From positions 5,919 to 69,918 of the forward strand of contig CAVPLC010000108.1 in assembly GCA_963705835.1 (NCBI GenBank): a DNA stretch of 64,000 bases, given 5' to 3'. The position numbers and the translations under genes were made by a program. The notes under the pieces are model-generated. The model was given only the letters and a program-made list of their open reading frames with translations, was not told where the DNA came from and ran no database searches. Below are positions 1-9,223 of this stretch, piece after piece. The stretch comes from Palsa-504 sp963705835 (GTDB taxonomy: Bacteria; Actinomycetota; Actinomycetes; Streptosporangiales; Streptosporangiaceae). Position 1 is the first letter of the stretch; every line of letters begins with the position of its first letter.

Positions 1-1
1 G

Positions 2-514
2 GCCGCGGGCGATCCCCCGGCGGCGATCCGGCTGCTGACGCGGACGCTGGCCGACCGCGAGCGCCTGCAGGGCCCTCGCGACGTGCACACCATGGCGACC
101 CGGGATCAGCTCGCCGCGGCAATGCTGGCCGACGGCAAGATCAAGGACGCCATTTCCGGCTACAAGCGGGTCCTGGCCGACCGGGAGCGCGTGCTCGGGC
201 ACGACCATCCGGACACCATCGCGACTAGGGCGAGCCTGGCCGGCGCCTACCACGCCGCCGGAAGGATGCCGTCGGCGGTTCAGTTGTCCGAGCAGATGTG
301 CGCGGATTCCGAGCGGGTCCTGGGCGCCGATCACGTGGACACGCTGACCCGTCGCGCACGCCTGGCCACCTTGTACTACGCCGTGGGCCGGGTGGGCGAC
401 GCCGAGACGCTGCTCCGGGATACGGTCGCCCGCTGCGAGCGGGTCCTGCCGTTCGGGGATCCGCTGAGGCAGACCGTGCAGCAGAGCCTGACGAGCATCG
501 CAGGCGACGCGTAG
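2..514 (+). CDS. TPR-repeat protein, C-terminal part (cut by window edge)
   Basis: The frame is open from the window edge, so the 5' part lies outside; 170 residues are visible. They form tetratricopeptide-like repeats of about 42 residues in the kinesin-light-chain style, with recurring ADRERVLG, HPDT and GRVGDAETLL motifs. The visible part aligns almost residue for residue with the C-terminus of the next gene, so this is the upstream copy of a tandem paralog pair. TPRs are protein-interaction scaffolds, and by analogy the missing N-terminus probably carries an NTPase domain. The gene ends with TAG about 60 bp before a paired palindrome that precedes the downstream copy. Confidence 0.85.
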   Translation, partial: AAGDPPAAIRLLTRTLADRERLQGPRDVHTMATRDQLAAAMLADGKIKDAISGYKRVLADRERVLGHDHPDTIATRASLAGAYHAAGRMPSAVQLSEQMCADSERVLGADHVDTLTRRARLATLYYAVGRVGDAETLLRDTVARCERVLPFGDPLRQTVQQSLTSIAGDA

Positions 515-576
515 GCCGGCTAGCCCGTTTTGCGCGTATCGCGGCAATCTTCCGTTTGCCCGCACGCCCGACCTCG

Positions 577-607
577 ATGCACGTGCATAATGGCAATGCA
601 CCTGCAT
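577..607. promoter_or_regulatory. Paired palindromes, candidate operator
   Basis: ATGCACGTGCAT (577-588) is a perfect 12-bp palindrome, followed 19 bp later start-to-start by ATGCACCTGCAT (596-607), which differs only at the centre. Two dyads about two helical turns apart are typical of a site for a cooperatively binding dimeric regulator. It lies in the 207-bp gap between the two TPR genes, upstream of the second. No regulator can be named. Confidence 0.5.
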
Positions 608-721
608 ATTCGTCGTGCTGGTGAAAGATCCCGATATGGACACGGGTCTCCGTGTCTGAGCCTTTGCGTGCTATTTAGATTTCCGGAGGAGGTTTCCGGA
701 ACAGCAGGGACAGCAGCATAG

Positions 722-2896
722 ATGGGGGTGGGGGGCGGTGGTGCCCTAGTGGGAACGCCGGCGAAGCCAGCGCTGCGCTTCCGGATCGGCGAAGTGCCCC
801 CGCTGGCCGAGGGATTTACCGACCGTCCCGACACCGCTGGCGGCATCGCCGACATGCTGCTCCCGGGTTCGGCCAGCGCGCTCGTGCCGAGCCCGGCCTC
901 GGCCGGGGGCCTGCCGAATTGGCTCGGCGCATGCGGCAAGACCCAGATCGCCGTGATGATCGCGGAATCGTTGTGGCGATCGCGCGTCATCGACGCGCTG
1001 ATCTGGATCTCCGTCGCCGATCGGTCCTCTGTCCTGTCCGGTTTCATGCAGGCGTCGGTGGCGGCCACCGGAATTGAGCCCACCGGGACGGCCGAATCGG
1101 TGGCGGTTCGTTTCGTCGGCTGGCTGAGCCAAACCCGACAGCCCTGGCTCGTGGTGTTCGACGACCTGCCCGAGACCATCGACCTGGAACGGCTGTGGCC
1201 GGCCGGGTCGACCGGCCGCCTGCTGGTCACCAGCGCGCGCCCGGTCATGGCCGTCGGCGGGCCCGGGACGCGGGTCATCCCGCTCGGGTTCTTCAGCGTC
1301 CGGGAGGCCCTGAACGGCCTGACCGAACGGCTCAGCGCCAACCCGGTGCAGCGCCAGGGGGCCATCGACCTGGTCGAGACGCTCGGCTGCCAGCCGCTAG
1401 CCCTCGCGCAGGCGGCCTCAGTGGTCGCGAGTTCGAACCTGACCTGCCGGGATTACCGGGACTTTTTCACCAGCAGGCGAGAGCAGATGTGGACCGGGCC
1501 CGACGAGATGCCCTCGGCGGCCATGGTGACCTGGATTCTCTCGCTGGAGCGGGCAGAATCGCTGCTGCCGGGCGCGTCGGTCCGGCTCATGCTGGTCCTG
1601 GTGGCCCTTTTCGACGGCCACGGGATTCCGGGCGTCATCTTCGGCACCCGGGCCGTGGCCGAGTACCTGGGCGGAGCCGCAGCCGACTCCAAGCCGGCCT
1701 GGGATGCGCTGCTCGCCGTCGAACGCGTCGGCTTGATCGGCATCAACCGGGACGTCACGCCGCCGACCGTGGTGATGAACTCGGCGGTCCAGACGGCGAT
1801 CAGGCTGGCGGCACCCGCCCAGGTTCAGGAGCCCGCGGCGCGGGCGGCGGCGAGCGCGCTGCTCGAGGTATGGCCGGCCGACGAGCAGCAGCCGTGGGCG
1901 GCGGACGCCCTGCGAGCGAACGCGGCGAGCCTGCAGGGCTCGGCCCCCGATGTTCTGTGGGCCGACGGGTGCCATCCGCTGCTGCTGCGGGCGGGCCGGA
2001 GCCTGGACGAAGCCCGCATGGTCGAGTCGGCCGTCGAACACTGGCAGGATCTCGCGGCACGCTGCGACACCAAGCTGGCCCCCGGCCATCCGGACGCCCT
2101 GGTCGTGGCCGCCCAGCTGGCCGCGGCGTACCTGAAGGCCGGGCACGCGGACGAGGCCGTTCAGTGGTACCAGCGAGTGCTGGCCGAGCGGACCCGCGAG
2201 CTGGCACCCGGGCACCCGGCCATCGTGGCCACTCGCGTGAGCCTGGCCCGCGGCCTCATCATGGCCGGCGAGCCCGCGGACGCCGTGACCGTCCTTCTCC
2301 GCGCCGTCGGCGAGTGCGAGCAGTTCCGCGGCGGCGGGCATCTGGACACCCTCAGCGCCAGGGACGAGCTCGCCGCCGCGTACCAGGCGGCGGGCGATTT
2401 CGCCGCGGCGAGCCGACTGCTAGCGCGCAGCCTGGCCGATCGCGAGCGGATCCAGGGGCAGCGGGACCCGCAGACCATGGCGACCCGGGACCGGCTCGCC
2501 GCGGCCTGCCTGAGCGAAGGCAGGGTCAAGGACGCCATCGCGCACTATAAGCGGGCGCTATCGGACCGCGAGAAGGTACTGGGACGCGGTCACCGGGACA
2601 CGATCGCCAGCGCCGCGGGCCTGGCCGGCGCCTACCAGGCGTCCGGACGAATGTCGGCCGCGATGCAGTTCGCGGAGCGGACCCGCGCGGATTCCGAGCG
2701 GGTCCTCGGTCCCGATCACATGGAAACGCTGGTCCGCCTGGCCAACCTGGCGCACCTGTACTTTTCCGTGGGCCGGGTCGACGACGCCGAGGCGCTGCTC
2801 CGCAAGACCGTCGTCCGCTGCGAGCGGACCCTGCCGCCCGGGGACCCGCTGACCCTGACCGTCCGGCAGAGCCTGGCCAACATCGCGGAACGCTGA
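722..2896 (+). CDS. NB-ARC-like NTPase with C-terminal TPR repeats
   Basis: The protein has 724 residues. The N-terminal third holds a nucleotide-binding fold: a compact P-loop near residue 70 (LGACGKTQIA), a Walker B-like strand PWLVVFDDL near 140-150, and a later GCQPLALAQAA segment typical of NB-ARC/STAND ATPases. From about residue 440 to the end are five or six 42-residue TPRs of the kinesin-light-chain type. An in-frame TAG abuts the ATG at 722, so the start cannot lie further upstream; the strong GGAGGAGG at 685-692 is too far away to serve this ATG, and GTG at 728 or 749 is possible. STAND NTPases with TPRs act as signal-responsive switches in regulation or defence; the actual role here is unknown. 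It is paralogous to the truncated gene just upstream. Confidence 0.75.
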   Translation: MGVGGGGALVGTPAKPALRFRIGEVPPLAEGFTDRPDTAGGIADMLLPGSASALVPSPASAGGLPNWLGACGKTQIAVMIAESLWRSRVIDALIWISVADRSSVLSGFMQASVAATGIEPTGTAESVAVRFVGWLSQTRQPWLVVFDDLPETIDLERLWPAGSTGRLLVTSARPVMAVGGPGTRVIPLGFFSVREALNGLTERLSANPVQRQGAIDLVETLGCQPLALAQAASVVASSNLTCRDYRDFFTSRREQMWTGPDEMPSAAMVTWILSLERAESLLPGASVRLMLVLVALFDGHGIPGVIFGTRAVAEYLGGAAADSKPAWDALLAVERVGLIGINRDVTPPTVVMNSAVQTAIRLAAPAQVQEPAARAAASALLEVWPADEQQPWAADALRANAASLQGSAPDVLWADGCHPLLLRAGRSLDEARMVESAVEHWQDLAARCDTKLAPGHPDALVVAAQLAAAYLKAGHADEAVQWYQRVLAERTRELAPGHPAIVATRVSLARGLIMAGEPADAVTVLLRAVGECEQFRGGGHLDTLSARDELAAAYQAAGDFAAASRLLARSLADRERIQGQRDPQTMATRDRLAAACLSEGRVKDAIAHYKRALSDREKVLGRGHRDTIASAAGLAGAYQASGRMSAAMQFAERTRADSERVLGPDHMETLVRLANLAHLYFSVGRVDDAEALLRKTVVRCERTLPPGDPLTLTVRQSLANIAER

Positions 2897-2928
2897 CCCG
2901 AGCCCGGAGTCAGCAACCCGGGGTCAGC
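2892..2928. terminator. Candidate bidirectional terminator hairpin
   Basis: The arms GCTGACCC (2892-2899) and GGGTCAGC (2921-2928) are perfectly complementary, with a 21-nt loop. The element spans the 27-bp gap between two convergent genes and includes both stop codons. No U-tract follows, as is common in GC-rich actinomycetes. Confidence 0.4.
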
Positions 2929-4375
2929 GTTCCTTGCTGGCGCTTTCCAACGGGATCCGGAAGAACGGCGAACGCAGGATGAACCGCGCCACGAGCATCA
3001 GGATCAGGCCGACCCCCAGGATGCTCACGATCGACCACTTCTCCGTGGCGGGCGCGGTCTGCAACGACTTGACGATCACCCAGCCCAGGAACGTGGCGGC
3101 GGCCAGCGGCAGGACGCCGACCAGCAGCGCGTCCCAGGCGTTGCTGAAGATCCGGCGCCGGTAGTAGCTGACCGCGGAGAGCGCGGTCAGCGTGTAGAAG
3201 CCGGCGAACAGCAGGCCGGTGGTGCTGACCACGTCGGTGAACACGGTCGCGATCGAGTTGGACAGCAGGTACGCCCAGGTGGCGGCGATGAGGATCACGG
3301 CGATGATGATGGTGCCGATCGCGGGGGTGGCGTAGCGGCGGCTTACGTTGCCCAGGATCGGCGGCAGCACCCGGTGACTCGCCATCCCGTAGGCGACCCG
3401 GGAGGCGGTCACGATCCCGGTGCCGGTGGACGCGATCACCGACAGGGCCAGCGCGAAGGCCATCACCTTGGCCCACCCGCCGCCGCCCAGGACCTGGGTG
3501 ATGTAGACGAGCGCCGAGGAGGCGTGGCCCTGCAGCTTGGCCGGCGACACCACGCCCTGCATGCCGACCTGGGGGAGGGCGTACAAGACGACGAGCAGCG
3601 CGACCGCGAAGACGGCCGCCCGGCCCGGGTTGACGCGCCGGTGCTTGACTTCCTCGTTGACGTAGACGGTGGCGTCCCAGCCGGTGTACATGAAGACCGC
3701 GATGAGCAGCCCCGCGGCCAGGTTGCCCTTGCCGTTGATTCCGCTCAGGCTCAGCCAGCCCTTGGTGATCGGGTAGGTGCCGTGATGGTGGCCGAGCACC
3801 CACGCCAGCGCCAGGACGGAGAAGCCGATCAGGATGGCGTACTCGATCACCGCCATGCCGACCTGGGTGCGCGCGGTCAGGCGGATGCCGATCACCGCGA
3901 TCGTGCCCATGACCACGATGACGGCGGTACTGAGGAAGATGTTGGGCCATTGACTGGAGACGCTGGCGCCGAACACGGCGAGCACCGCCGGCGACAGCAC
4001 CACCACCACGGAGATCGTCCCGATCACGATTCCCGCGAGCATCATCCAGCCGACGATGAAGCCGAGGTAGGGGTTGATCGCGCGGCCGACCCACTCAAAG
4101 GAAGCGCCGCAGTTGGCGTTCCACAGGTTGAGCCGGCGGTACGTGTTGGCCAGGATCAGCATCGGGATCCCGCACAAGATGATGACCGCCCCGCCGCCGT
4201 AGGCGGCCGTCGCCGCCAGCCCGGCCAGCGTCGCCGCCAGCGTCGCCGCGGGCGCGGACGAGGCCAGGCCGATGATCGTGTCCTGGGCGACCCCGATCGC
4301 GTTGGGCTCGAGCCGGGCCGGGATGGCGGGGACCTGCGCGGCCCGCGGGATCGCAGTTACCGGTTGATCCGTCAT
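2924..4375 (-). CDS. APC-superfamily amino acid permease
   Basis: This is a 483-residue integral membrane protein with about 12 hydrophobic segments and the APC-family layout: an N-terminal helix rich in small residues, NAIGVAQDTIIGLASSAPAATLAATLAGL, in which the GLASSAPA stretch is the conserved TM1 region, and a later YTGWDATVYVNEE motif. It probably imports an amino acid or amine by proton symport. The start ATG at 4375 has AGGAG 7 nt upstream, better than the GTG further out. It diverges from the aminotransferase gene across a shared 240-bp promoter region and is a homologue of the second permease at 6138, so the two may import related substrates. Confidence 0.85.
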   Translation of the reverse strand: MTDQPVTAIPRAAQVPAIPARLEPNAIGVAQDTIIGLASSAPAATLAATLAGLAATAAYGGGAVIILCGIPMLILANTYRRLNLWNANCGASFEWVGRAINPYLGFIVGWMMLAGIVIGTISVVVVLSPAVLAVFGASVSSQWPNIFLSTAVIVVMGTIAVIGIRLTARTQVGMAVIEYAILIGFSVLALAWVLGHHHGTYPITKGWLSLSGINGKGNLAAGLLIAVFMYTGWDATVYVNEEVKHRRVNPGRAAVFAVALLVVLYALPQVGMQGVVSPAKLQGHASSALVYITQVLGGGGWAKVMAFALALSVIASTGTGIVTASRVAYGMASHRVLPPILGNVSRRYATPAIGTIIIAVILIAATWAYLLSNSIATVFTDVVSTTGLLFAGFYTLTALSAVSYYRRRIFSNAWDALLVGVLPLAAATFLGWVIVKSLQTAPATEKWSIVSILGVGLILMLVARFILRSPFFRIPLESASKER

Positions 4376-4615
4376 CAGTGCTCCTGTCGTGTCGGCCCGC
4401 CCGCGCTGGATCTCATCCCTCGGCCACGCCGCAACCGGGCCCACAGCCCCCCTGCGAGCTCACTCGCGTATTGTGACATAGCAGTACGAAGACTGTGGCC
4501 AAAACCCGGTGCCAGCGGCCCGCTCCCGCCCGAGAGCCAGGAAGGGGGCCCCTTTCCATCTCATTATCGAACGTAAACGTATGCTACGTATCGCGCTGCG
4601 CGGCGTTTGTGGCCG

Positions 4616-6007
4616 ATGAGACGGGAGCTGCAGGCTTTGGACGAGCGAGCCTTCAACGAGCGGTACCGGCACTGGGCGCGGCGGTCCGGCGAGCTGTTCA
4701 CCGAGGCCAGCCGCTTCATTCCCGGCGGCGCGGGCAGCAGCGCGCGCACCGTGAAGTTCGGCTGGAAGCCATACCCCCCGTTCATGGCCGAGGGCTCCGG
4801 TTCGCGGCTGCGCGACGTCGACGGGCATGAGTACATCGACTACCTGCTGGGCCTGGGCCCGATGATCCTTGGCCACCGCCACCCGGCCGTGACCCAGGCC
4901 GTCACCAGCGCCGTCAGCGAGCTTGGCACCTGCTTCGGGGTGCCGTACGAGCTGGAGATCGAGGCCGCCCGCAAGGTCACGGAGGCGGTGCCAGGGGTGG
5001 AGCTGGTCCGGTTCTCCAACTCCGGCAGCGAGGTCGTCGGGACGGCCGTCCGGCTGGCCCGCGCGCACACCGGCCGCCCGCTGATCATCCGCTTCGAGGG
5101 CCACTACCACGGCTGGCAGGACACCGTCTACTGGAGCAACCACGTGGATCCGGCGCTGGCCGGCCCGGCCAGCAGGCCCCGGCCCATCCCGTCCGGCCCG
5201 GGCGTCCCGGCCGAGCTTGAGGCCACGCTCATCGTGCTGACCTGGAACGACCCCGAGAGCTTCAGCAAGGTAATGGAGGAGCGCGGCGACCAGGTGGCCG
5301 CGGTGATCACCGAACCCGCGGTGTTCAACACCGGTTGCATCCTGCCCGAGCCCGGCTACCTGGAACTGCTGCGCGAGCAGACCCGCCGGCACGGCGCGCT
5401 GCTCATCTTCGACGAGGTCATCACCGGATTCCGGTTCGCGCGCGGCGGCGCGCAGGAATACTTCGGGGTCACGCCGGACCTGACCACGATGGCCAAGGGG
5501 CTGGGCGGCGGCTTCCCGGTGGCGGCCATCGGCGGGTCGCGCGAGGCGATGTCGATGATCGCGGAGGGCCGCTACTCGCACTCGGGTACCTACAACGCCA
5601 ACGTCGTAGCCTGCGCCGCGGTCAGCGCGACCATGGACGTGCTGGCCTCCCCTGGCCTGTTCGAGCGGCAGCGCGAGCTGGGCGAGACGCTGATGAGCGG
5701 GCTGCGCAAGCTGGCCGCCGAGGCGGGGCTCCCGGTCATCGTGGAGGGACTGGGTACCGTGTTCCAGGTCTGGTTCAGCGAGCGGCCGATCAGGAACTGG
5801 CGGGACGCGCAGCGCTACGCGGACGAGGAGCTGTTCACCCAGTGGTGGCAGGAGATGCTGCTGCGGGGCGTCTTGTTCCACCCGAGCCAGTACGAGAACC
5901 TTTTCCTGTCGCTCGTGCACACCGCCGAGGACGTCAGCGACATGCTCACCGCCGCGCAGGAGGCCTTCGCCGTAATCGGACGCGGACGGTCCGTAAGCAG
6001 CGGATAG
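4616..6007 (+). CDS. Class III aminotransferase, HemL (glutamate-1-semialdehyde aminomutase)-like
   Basis: The protein has 463 residues and is PLP-dependent. Visible family motifs are NSGSEVVGTAVRLAR (cofactor phosphate binding), GHYHGWQD, LLIFDEVITGFR (the Asp that contacts the pyridine nitrogen) and TMAKGLGGGFP, whose Lys forms the Schiff base. The sequence is closest to the HemL/aspartate-aminotransferase-family branch. True heme-pathway HemL normally sits with other hem genes, whereas this one sits between two amino acid permeases and a sugar kinase, so a catabolic transamination of an imported amino compound is more likely (inference). ATG 4616 was chosen; TTG at 4607 is an alternative and neither has a strong SD. 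Confidence 0.85.
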   Translation: MRRELQALDERAFNERYRHWARRSGELFTEASRFIPGGAGSSARTVKFGWKPYPPFMAEGSGSRLRDVDGHEYIDYLLGLGPMILGHRHPAVTQAVTSAVSELGTCFGVPYELEIEAARKVTEAVPGVELVRFSNSGSEVVGTAVRLARAHTGRPLIIRFEGHYHGWQDTVYWSNHVDPALAGPASRPRPIPSGPGVPAELEATLIVLTWNDPESFSKVMEERGDQVAAVITEPAVFNTGCILPEPGYLELLREQTRRHGALLIFDEVITGFRFARGGAQEYFGVTPDLTTMAKGLGGGFPVAAIGGSREAMSMIAEGRYSHSGTYNANVVACAAVSATMDVLASPGLFERQRELGETLMSGLRKLAAEAGLPVIVEGLGTVFQVWFSERPIRNWRDAQRYADEELFTQWWQEMLLRGVLFHPSQYENLFLSLVHTAEDVSDMLTAAQEAFAVIGRGRSVSSG

Positions 6008-6137
6008 TGATGAACCGCGAGCCTGTCGTGCTTGATTGCATCTCCATTGAGTTATTGCGCCACAGCACCGTGTTCCTCTAGGGTCTGCGATGTCCGCCCC
6101 CGCGCAGAGCGACCTGAGACCCAGACGGAGATGCGCC

Positions 6138-7628
6138 ATGTCATCGCCAGCCAGCAGCGATCCGGCCCCGGCGCCAGCACACTCCCCTGACCCTCCTGGC
6201 CGCGGCCTCCGGGCGGGCGCCCTGCGCATCGGCGACGTCGTGGTCCTGAGCATGGCCAGCTCCGGCCCCACGCAGAGCATCGCGGTCACGCTGGCCGTCC
6301 TGCTGGCCACCGTCAACTACTCCACCTTCCTGCCCATCTTCATCTGCTTCATCCCGATCCTCGGCATCGCGATCGGTTACCAGCGGCTCAACGCCTGGCA
6401 GCCCAGCGCGGGCGCGACCTACTCCTGGGTCGGCCGGGCGCTCAACCCGCACGCCGGGTTCTTCGGCGGCTGGATCATGCTGATGTACTACTGCGTCGGC
6501 ACGACCAGCCTGACCGTCCCGCTCGGCACCTACATGCTGACCTTCTTCAGCAACTCGGCCGCCAACAACGTGTACGCCGTCGCCGCGGTCGGCAGTGGGT
6601 TCGACATCCTCGTCCTGGTCGTCGCGGCCCTCGGGATCAAGCTGTCGGCCCGGTTCTCGTGGGGCTGGGCCATCTTCGAGTACGGCCTGCTGGTCGGCTT
6701 CTCTATCGCGGCCATCGTCTTCATCTATGGCAACCACCATCCGCACACCGTGCACGTGACCAGCTCCTGGTTCACCATCAGCGGCGCGGGCGGGTTCAGC
6801 GCGCTGGTCTCCGGCCTGCTGCTGGCCATCTTCCTGTACTCCGGCTGGGATACCGCCGCCTACGTCGGCGAGGAGGCCAAGGGCAAGCAGGCCGGCCCGG
6901 CCGGGATAGCCAGCGTGTTCATCCTGTTCGTCATCTACGCGGGCGTCATCTTCTGCCTGCAGGGCGTCGCGCCCAACAGCGTCGTGCAGACCAACGCGGC
7001 CAACATCCTGGCCTACGTCGGCGACCTGATCGGCGGGGGCTTCTGGAAGAACGTCATGATCGTCGCGGTGCTCGGCGGCACGCTCGCCTCGCTGCTGGCC
7101 GCCATCGTGAGCGCGGGGCGGATCTCCTTCGCCATGGGCCGCGACCGCACCTTCCCGCGCTGGTTCGCGAACGTGAACCCCAAGTACGGCACGCCGTGGA
7201 ACGCCACGATCCTGTTCGGCCTGCTCAACCTCGTGTTCCTGTGGGGCACGACGCTGATCGGCTCGATCGGCAAGGCCCTGGCCGACATCGTCAGCACGCT
7301 GGGCCTGATCGCGGCGATCTTCTACCTGCTCACCGCGAGCGCGGCGGTCTGGTTCTATCGCCGGACCATCATGAGCAGTGCGTCCAACTTCTTCCTCGGC
7401 GGGTTCCTCCCCGGCCTGGGCGCGGCGTTCATGCTCTTCGTGATCATCTACACGCTGCAACAGGGGTCGCTCAACGGAATCCAGCTCGGCTTCGGGTTCG
7501 GGCTCGCGGCGGTCGGCCTGGTGCTCTCGTTCGTGTCCCAGTACGTCGGGAAGTCGCCCTTCTACTCCGATCCGACGACCAGCGCCGGTGACCTGGTCGA
7601 GGAGGAACTCGCCAAGCGCGAGGTCTGA
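6138..7628 (+). CDS. APC-superfamily amino acid permease
   Basis: This 496-residue polytopic protein has about 12 TM helices. Family features include GDVVVLSMASSGPTQSIAVTL at TM1, GATYSWVGRALNPHAGF at TM2-3 and YSGWDTAAYVGEEA in the middle. It probably imports an amino acid or polyamine. The ATG at 6138 has GGAG 7 nt upstream and is preferred over an ATG at 6090. Its TGA overlaps the ATG of the kinase gene (TGATG), so the two are translationally coupled and should serve one pathway together with the aminotransferase 130 bp upstream. Confidence 0.87.
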   Translation: MSSPASSDPAPAPAHSPDPPGRGLRAGALRIGDVVVLSMASSGPTQSIAVTLAVLLATVNYSTFLPIFICFIPILGIAIGYQRLNAWQPSAGATYSWVGRALNPHAGFFGGWIMLMYYCVGTTSLTVPLGTYMLTFFSNSAANNVYAVAAVGSGFDILVLVVAALGIKLSARFSWGWAIFEYGLLVGFSIAAIVFIYGNHHPHTVHVTSSWFTISGAGGFSALVSGLLLAIFLYSGWDTAAYVGEEAKGKQAGPAGIASVFILFVIYAGVIFCLQGVAPNSVVQTNAANILAYVGDLIGGGFWKNVMIVAVLGGTLASLLAAIVSAGRISFAMGRDRTFPRWFANVNPKYGTPWNATILFGLLNLVFLWGTTLIGSIGKALADIVSTLGLIAAIFYLLTASAAVWFYRRTIMSSASNFFLGGFLPGLGAAFMLFVIIYTLQQGSLNGIQLGFGFGLAAVGLVLSFVSQYVGKSPFYSDPTTSAGDLVEEELAKREV

Positions 7629-9223
7629 TGACTACAGGTGGCCCCGGCCAGCACCACGCCGACGTCTACCTCGGGCTCGATCTCGGCACGTCCGGGCTCA
7701 AGGCGGTGGCGCTTAGCGCCTCAGGCGCCATCCTGGCCCGGGCGGCCGCCGCCTACCCCACCCACCAGCCTGCAGCCGGGGCGTACGAGCAGGACCCCGG
7801 CGACTGGCTGCGCGCGGTGGAGCAGGCGACGGCGCGGCTCGCCGAGGCGGTCCCGGTCGGCCGCTGGCGGGCCATCGGCCTATCCGGGATGCTGCCCACC
7901 CTCGTCACCCTAGGCCTGGACGGCCAGCCGACCGGCCGGGCCATCACCTGGCAGGATGGCCGGGCCGACGATCTGGGCGATGATTTCCGCGAGCGCTGCG
8001 GACCTGACCTGTACCGGCTGACCGGCCAGTGGGTGGACGGCCGCTACCTGCTGCCGATGTTCGACCGGATCGCCCAGGCCGATCCGGTCCGCGCGGCCGC
8101 CACCACGGCCATCGTCTCGGCCAAGGACTACCTGTTCGCCTGGCTGACCGGTGAGCTGGCCACCGACCCGAGCACCGCCTCCGGCTACGGCTGCTACGAG
8201 CTCGAAACCGGCCAGTGGAATGCCGCCGCCCTGTCCGCAGCGGGCCTCGGCCACGGAAGCCAGGCGGCCCGGAGCAGCGAGGCCCACGGAAGCAAGGCCC
8301 ACGGAAGCGAGGCGGCCCGGAGCAGCGGACCGCGGCTGCCGGCCGTGTGGCCGTCGGCCGCCAGCCGTCCGTTGCGGGCCGAAGCGGCGGCGCGGCTGGG
8401 CTGCCCCCCGGTCCCGGTCGTCCTGGGCGCGGCCGACTCGGTGCTCGGCGCGCTCGGGCTGGGCGTCCGCGAACCGGGCCAGGTGGCTTACATCGCCGGC
8501 ACCAGCACGGTCATCCTGGGCATCGCCGACCGGCTGATCCTCGATCCGGCGCACCGGTTCCTGGTCACGCCCCTGGCCGAGCCCGGCCGGTGGGGCATCG
8601 AGATGGATCTGCTCGCCACCGGCAGCGCGATCAGCTGGCTGGCCGGCCTGTTCGGGGGCAGCCTGACCGCGGCCGGGCTGATCGAGCTCGCGGCGGGGAC
8701 CGATCCCTCCCGGGCCCCGGTCCTGCTTCCCTACCTGAGCCCGGGCGAGCAGGGCGCGCTGTGGGATCCCCTGCTGCACGGCGCCGTGGTCGGGCTCGAC
8801 CTCAGTCATGGCCGGGAGCACCTGGCCCGCGCGCTGGTCAACGGCATCATCCTGGAGAGCCGCCGTTGCCTGGCGGTGCTCGGCGAGACCTGCGGCTCCG
8901 GCCGCCCGGTGCGGGTCGCCGGCGGCAGCGCCGCCGATCCGTCCTTCCGCGCCGACCTGGCCGACGCCACCCGGCGGCCGGTCTCGATGCCGCGCCACGA
9001 CGACAGCGACCACTCCGCCCGGGGCGCGGCGCTCCTCGCGGCGCTGGCCACCTCGGGCGACTGGCCGGACGGCGCGTTCCCGGCCGCCACCGCGACCGCC
9101 GAGCAAGCCGCCGCCGCAACCGCCGAGCCGGACGAGGGCCGCGCTAAGCTCTGGGACGAGCTGTGGGCTGCGCACGAGGCCGCCCGCCTCGGGCTCCACC
9201 CGAGTCCGCACTCGACCCCGTAA
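7628..9223 (+). CDS. FGGY-family carbohydrate kinase (xylulokinase-like)
   Basis: The protein has 531 residues. It opens with the FGGY phosphate-1 motif YLGLDLGTSGLKAVAL and keeps the substrate-side WQDGRADDLG and the C-terminal ATPase segment VRVAGGSAADPSFRADLADA. It phosphorylates a sugar or polyol; the exact substrate cannot be read from sequence. Its ATG overlaps the stop of the upstream permease. Between residues about 208 and 236 the domain is interrupted by a low-complexity insert rich in HGS, EA and RSS, encoded by an imperfect direct repeat. The coupling of an amino acid permease, an aminotransferase and a sugar kinase is unusual and suggests a substrate that is both amino- and hydroxyl-bearing (inference). 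Confidence 0.85.
   Translation: MTTGGPGQHHADVYLGLDLGTSGLKAVALSASGAILARAAAAYPTHQPAAGAYEQDPGDWLRAVEQATARLAEAVPVGRWRAIGLSGMLPTLVTLGLDGQPTGRAITWQDGRADDLGDDFRERCGPDLYRLTGQWVDGRYLLPMFDRIAQADPVRAAATTAIVSAKDYLFAWLTGELATDPSTASGYGCYELETGQWNAAALSAAGLGHGSQAARSSEAHGSKAHGSEAARSSGPRLPAVWPSAASRPLRAEAAARLGCPPVPVVLGAADSVLGALGLGVREPGQVAYIAGTSTVILGIADRLILDPAHRFLVTPLAEPGRWGIEMDLLATGSAISWLAGLFGGSLTAAGLIELAAGTDPSRAPVLLPYLSPGEQGALWDPLLHGAVVGLDLSHGREHLARALVNGIILESRRCLAVLGETCGSGRPVRVAGGSAADPSFRADLADATRRPVSMPRHDDSDHSARGAALLAALATSGDWPDGAFPAATATAEQAAAATAEPDEGRAKLWDELWAAHEAARLGLHPSPHSTP
8251..8327. repeat. In-frame direct repeat inside the kinase gene
   Basis: A 29-bp unit beginning CCACGGAAGC occurs at 8251-8279 and again at 8299-8327 with a single mismatch, and a truncated third copy sits at 8284-8297. 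It encodes HGSxAARSS-type repeats forming a loop insert, so the expansion preserves the frame. Confidence 0.85.

Noticed and set aside
520..1365. Long minus-strand open frame over the NB-ARC gene
   Set aside because: Antisense of a conserved coding region; third-position GC leaves such frames open throughout the window.
4460..6316. Minus-strand frame of 618 codons over the aminotransferase
   Set aside because: Opposite strand is a clear PLP enzyme; this frame is low-complexity His/Arg/Gly text.
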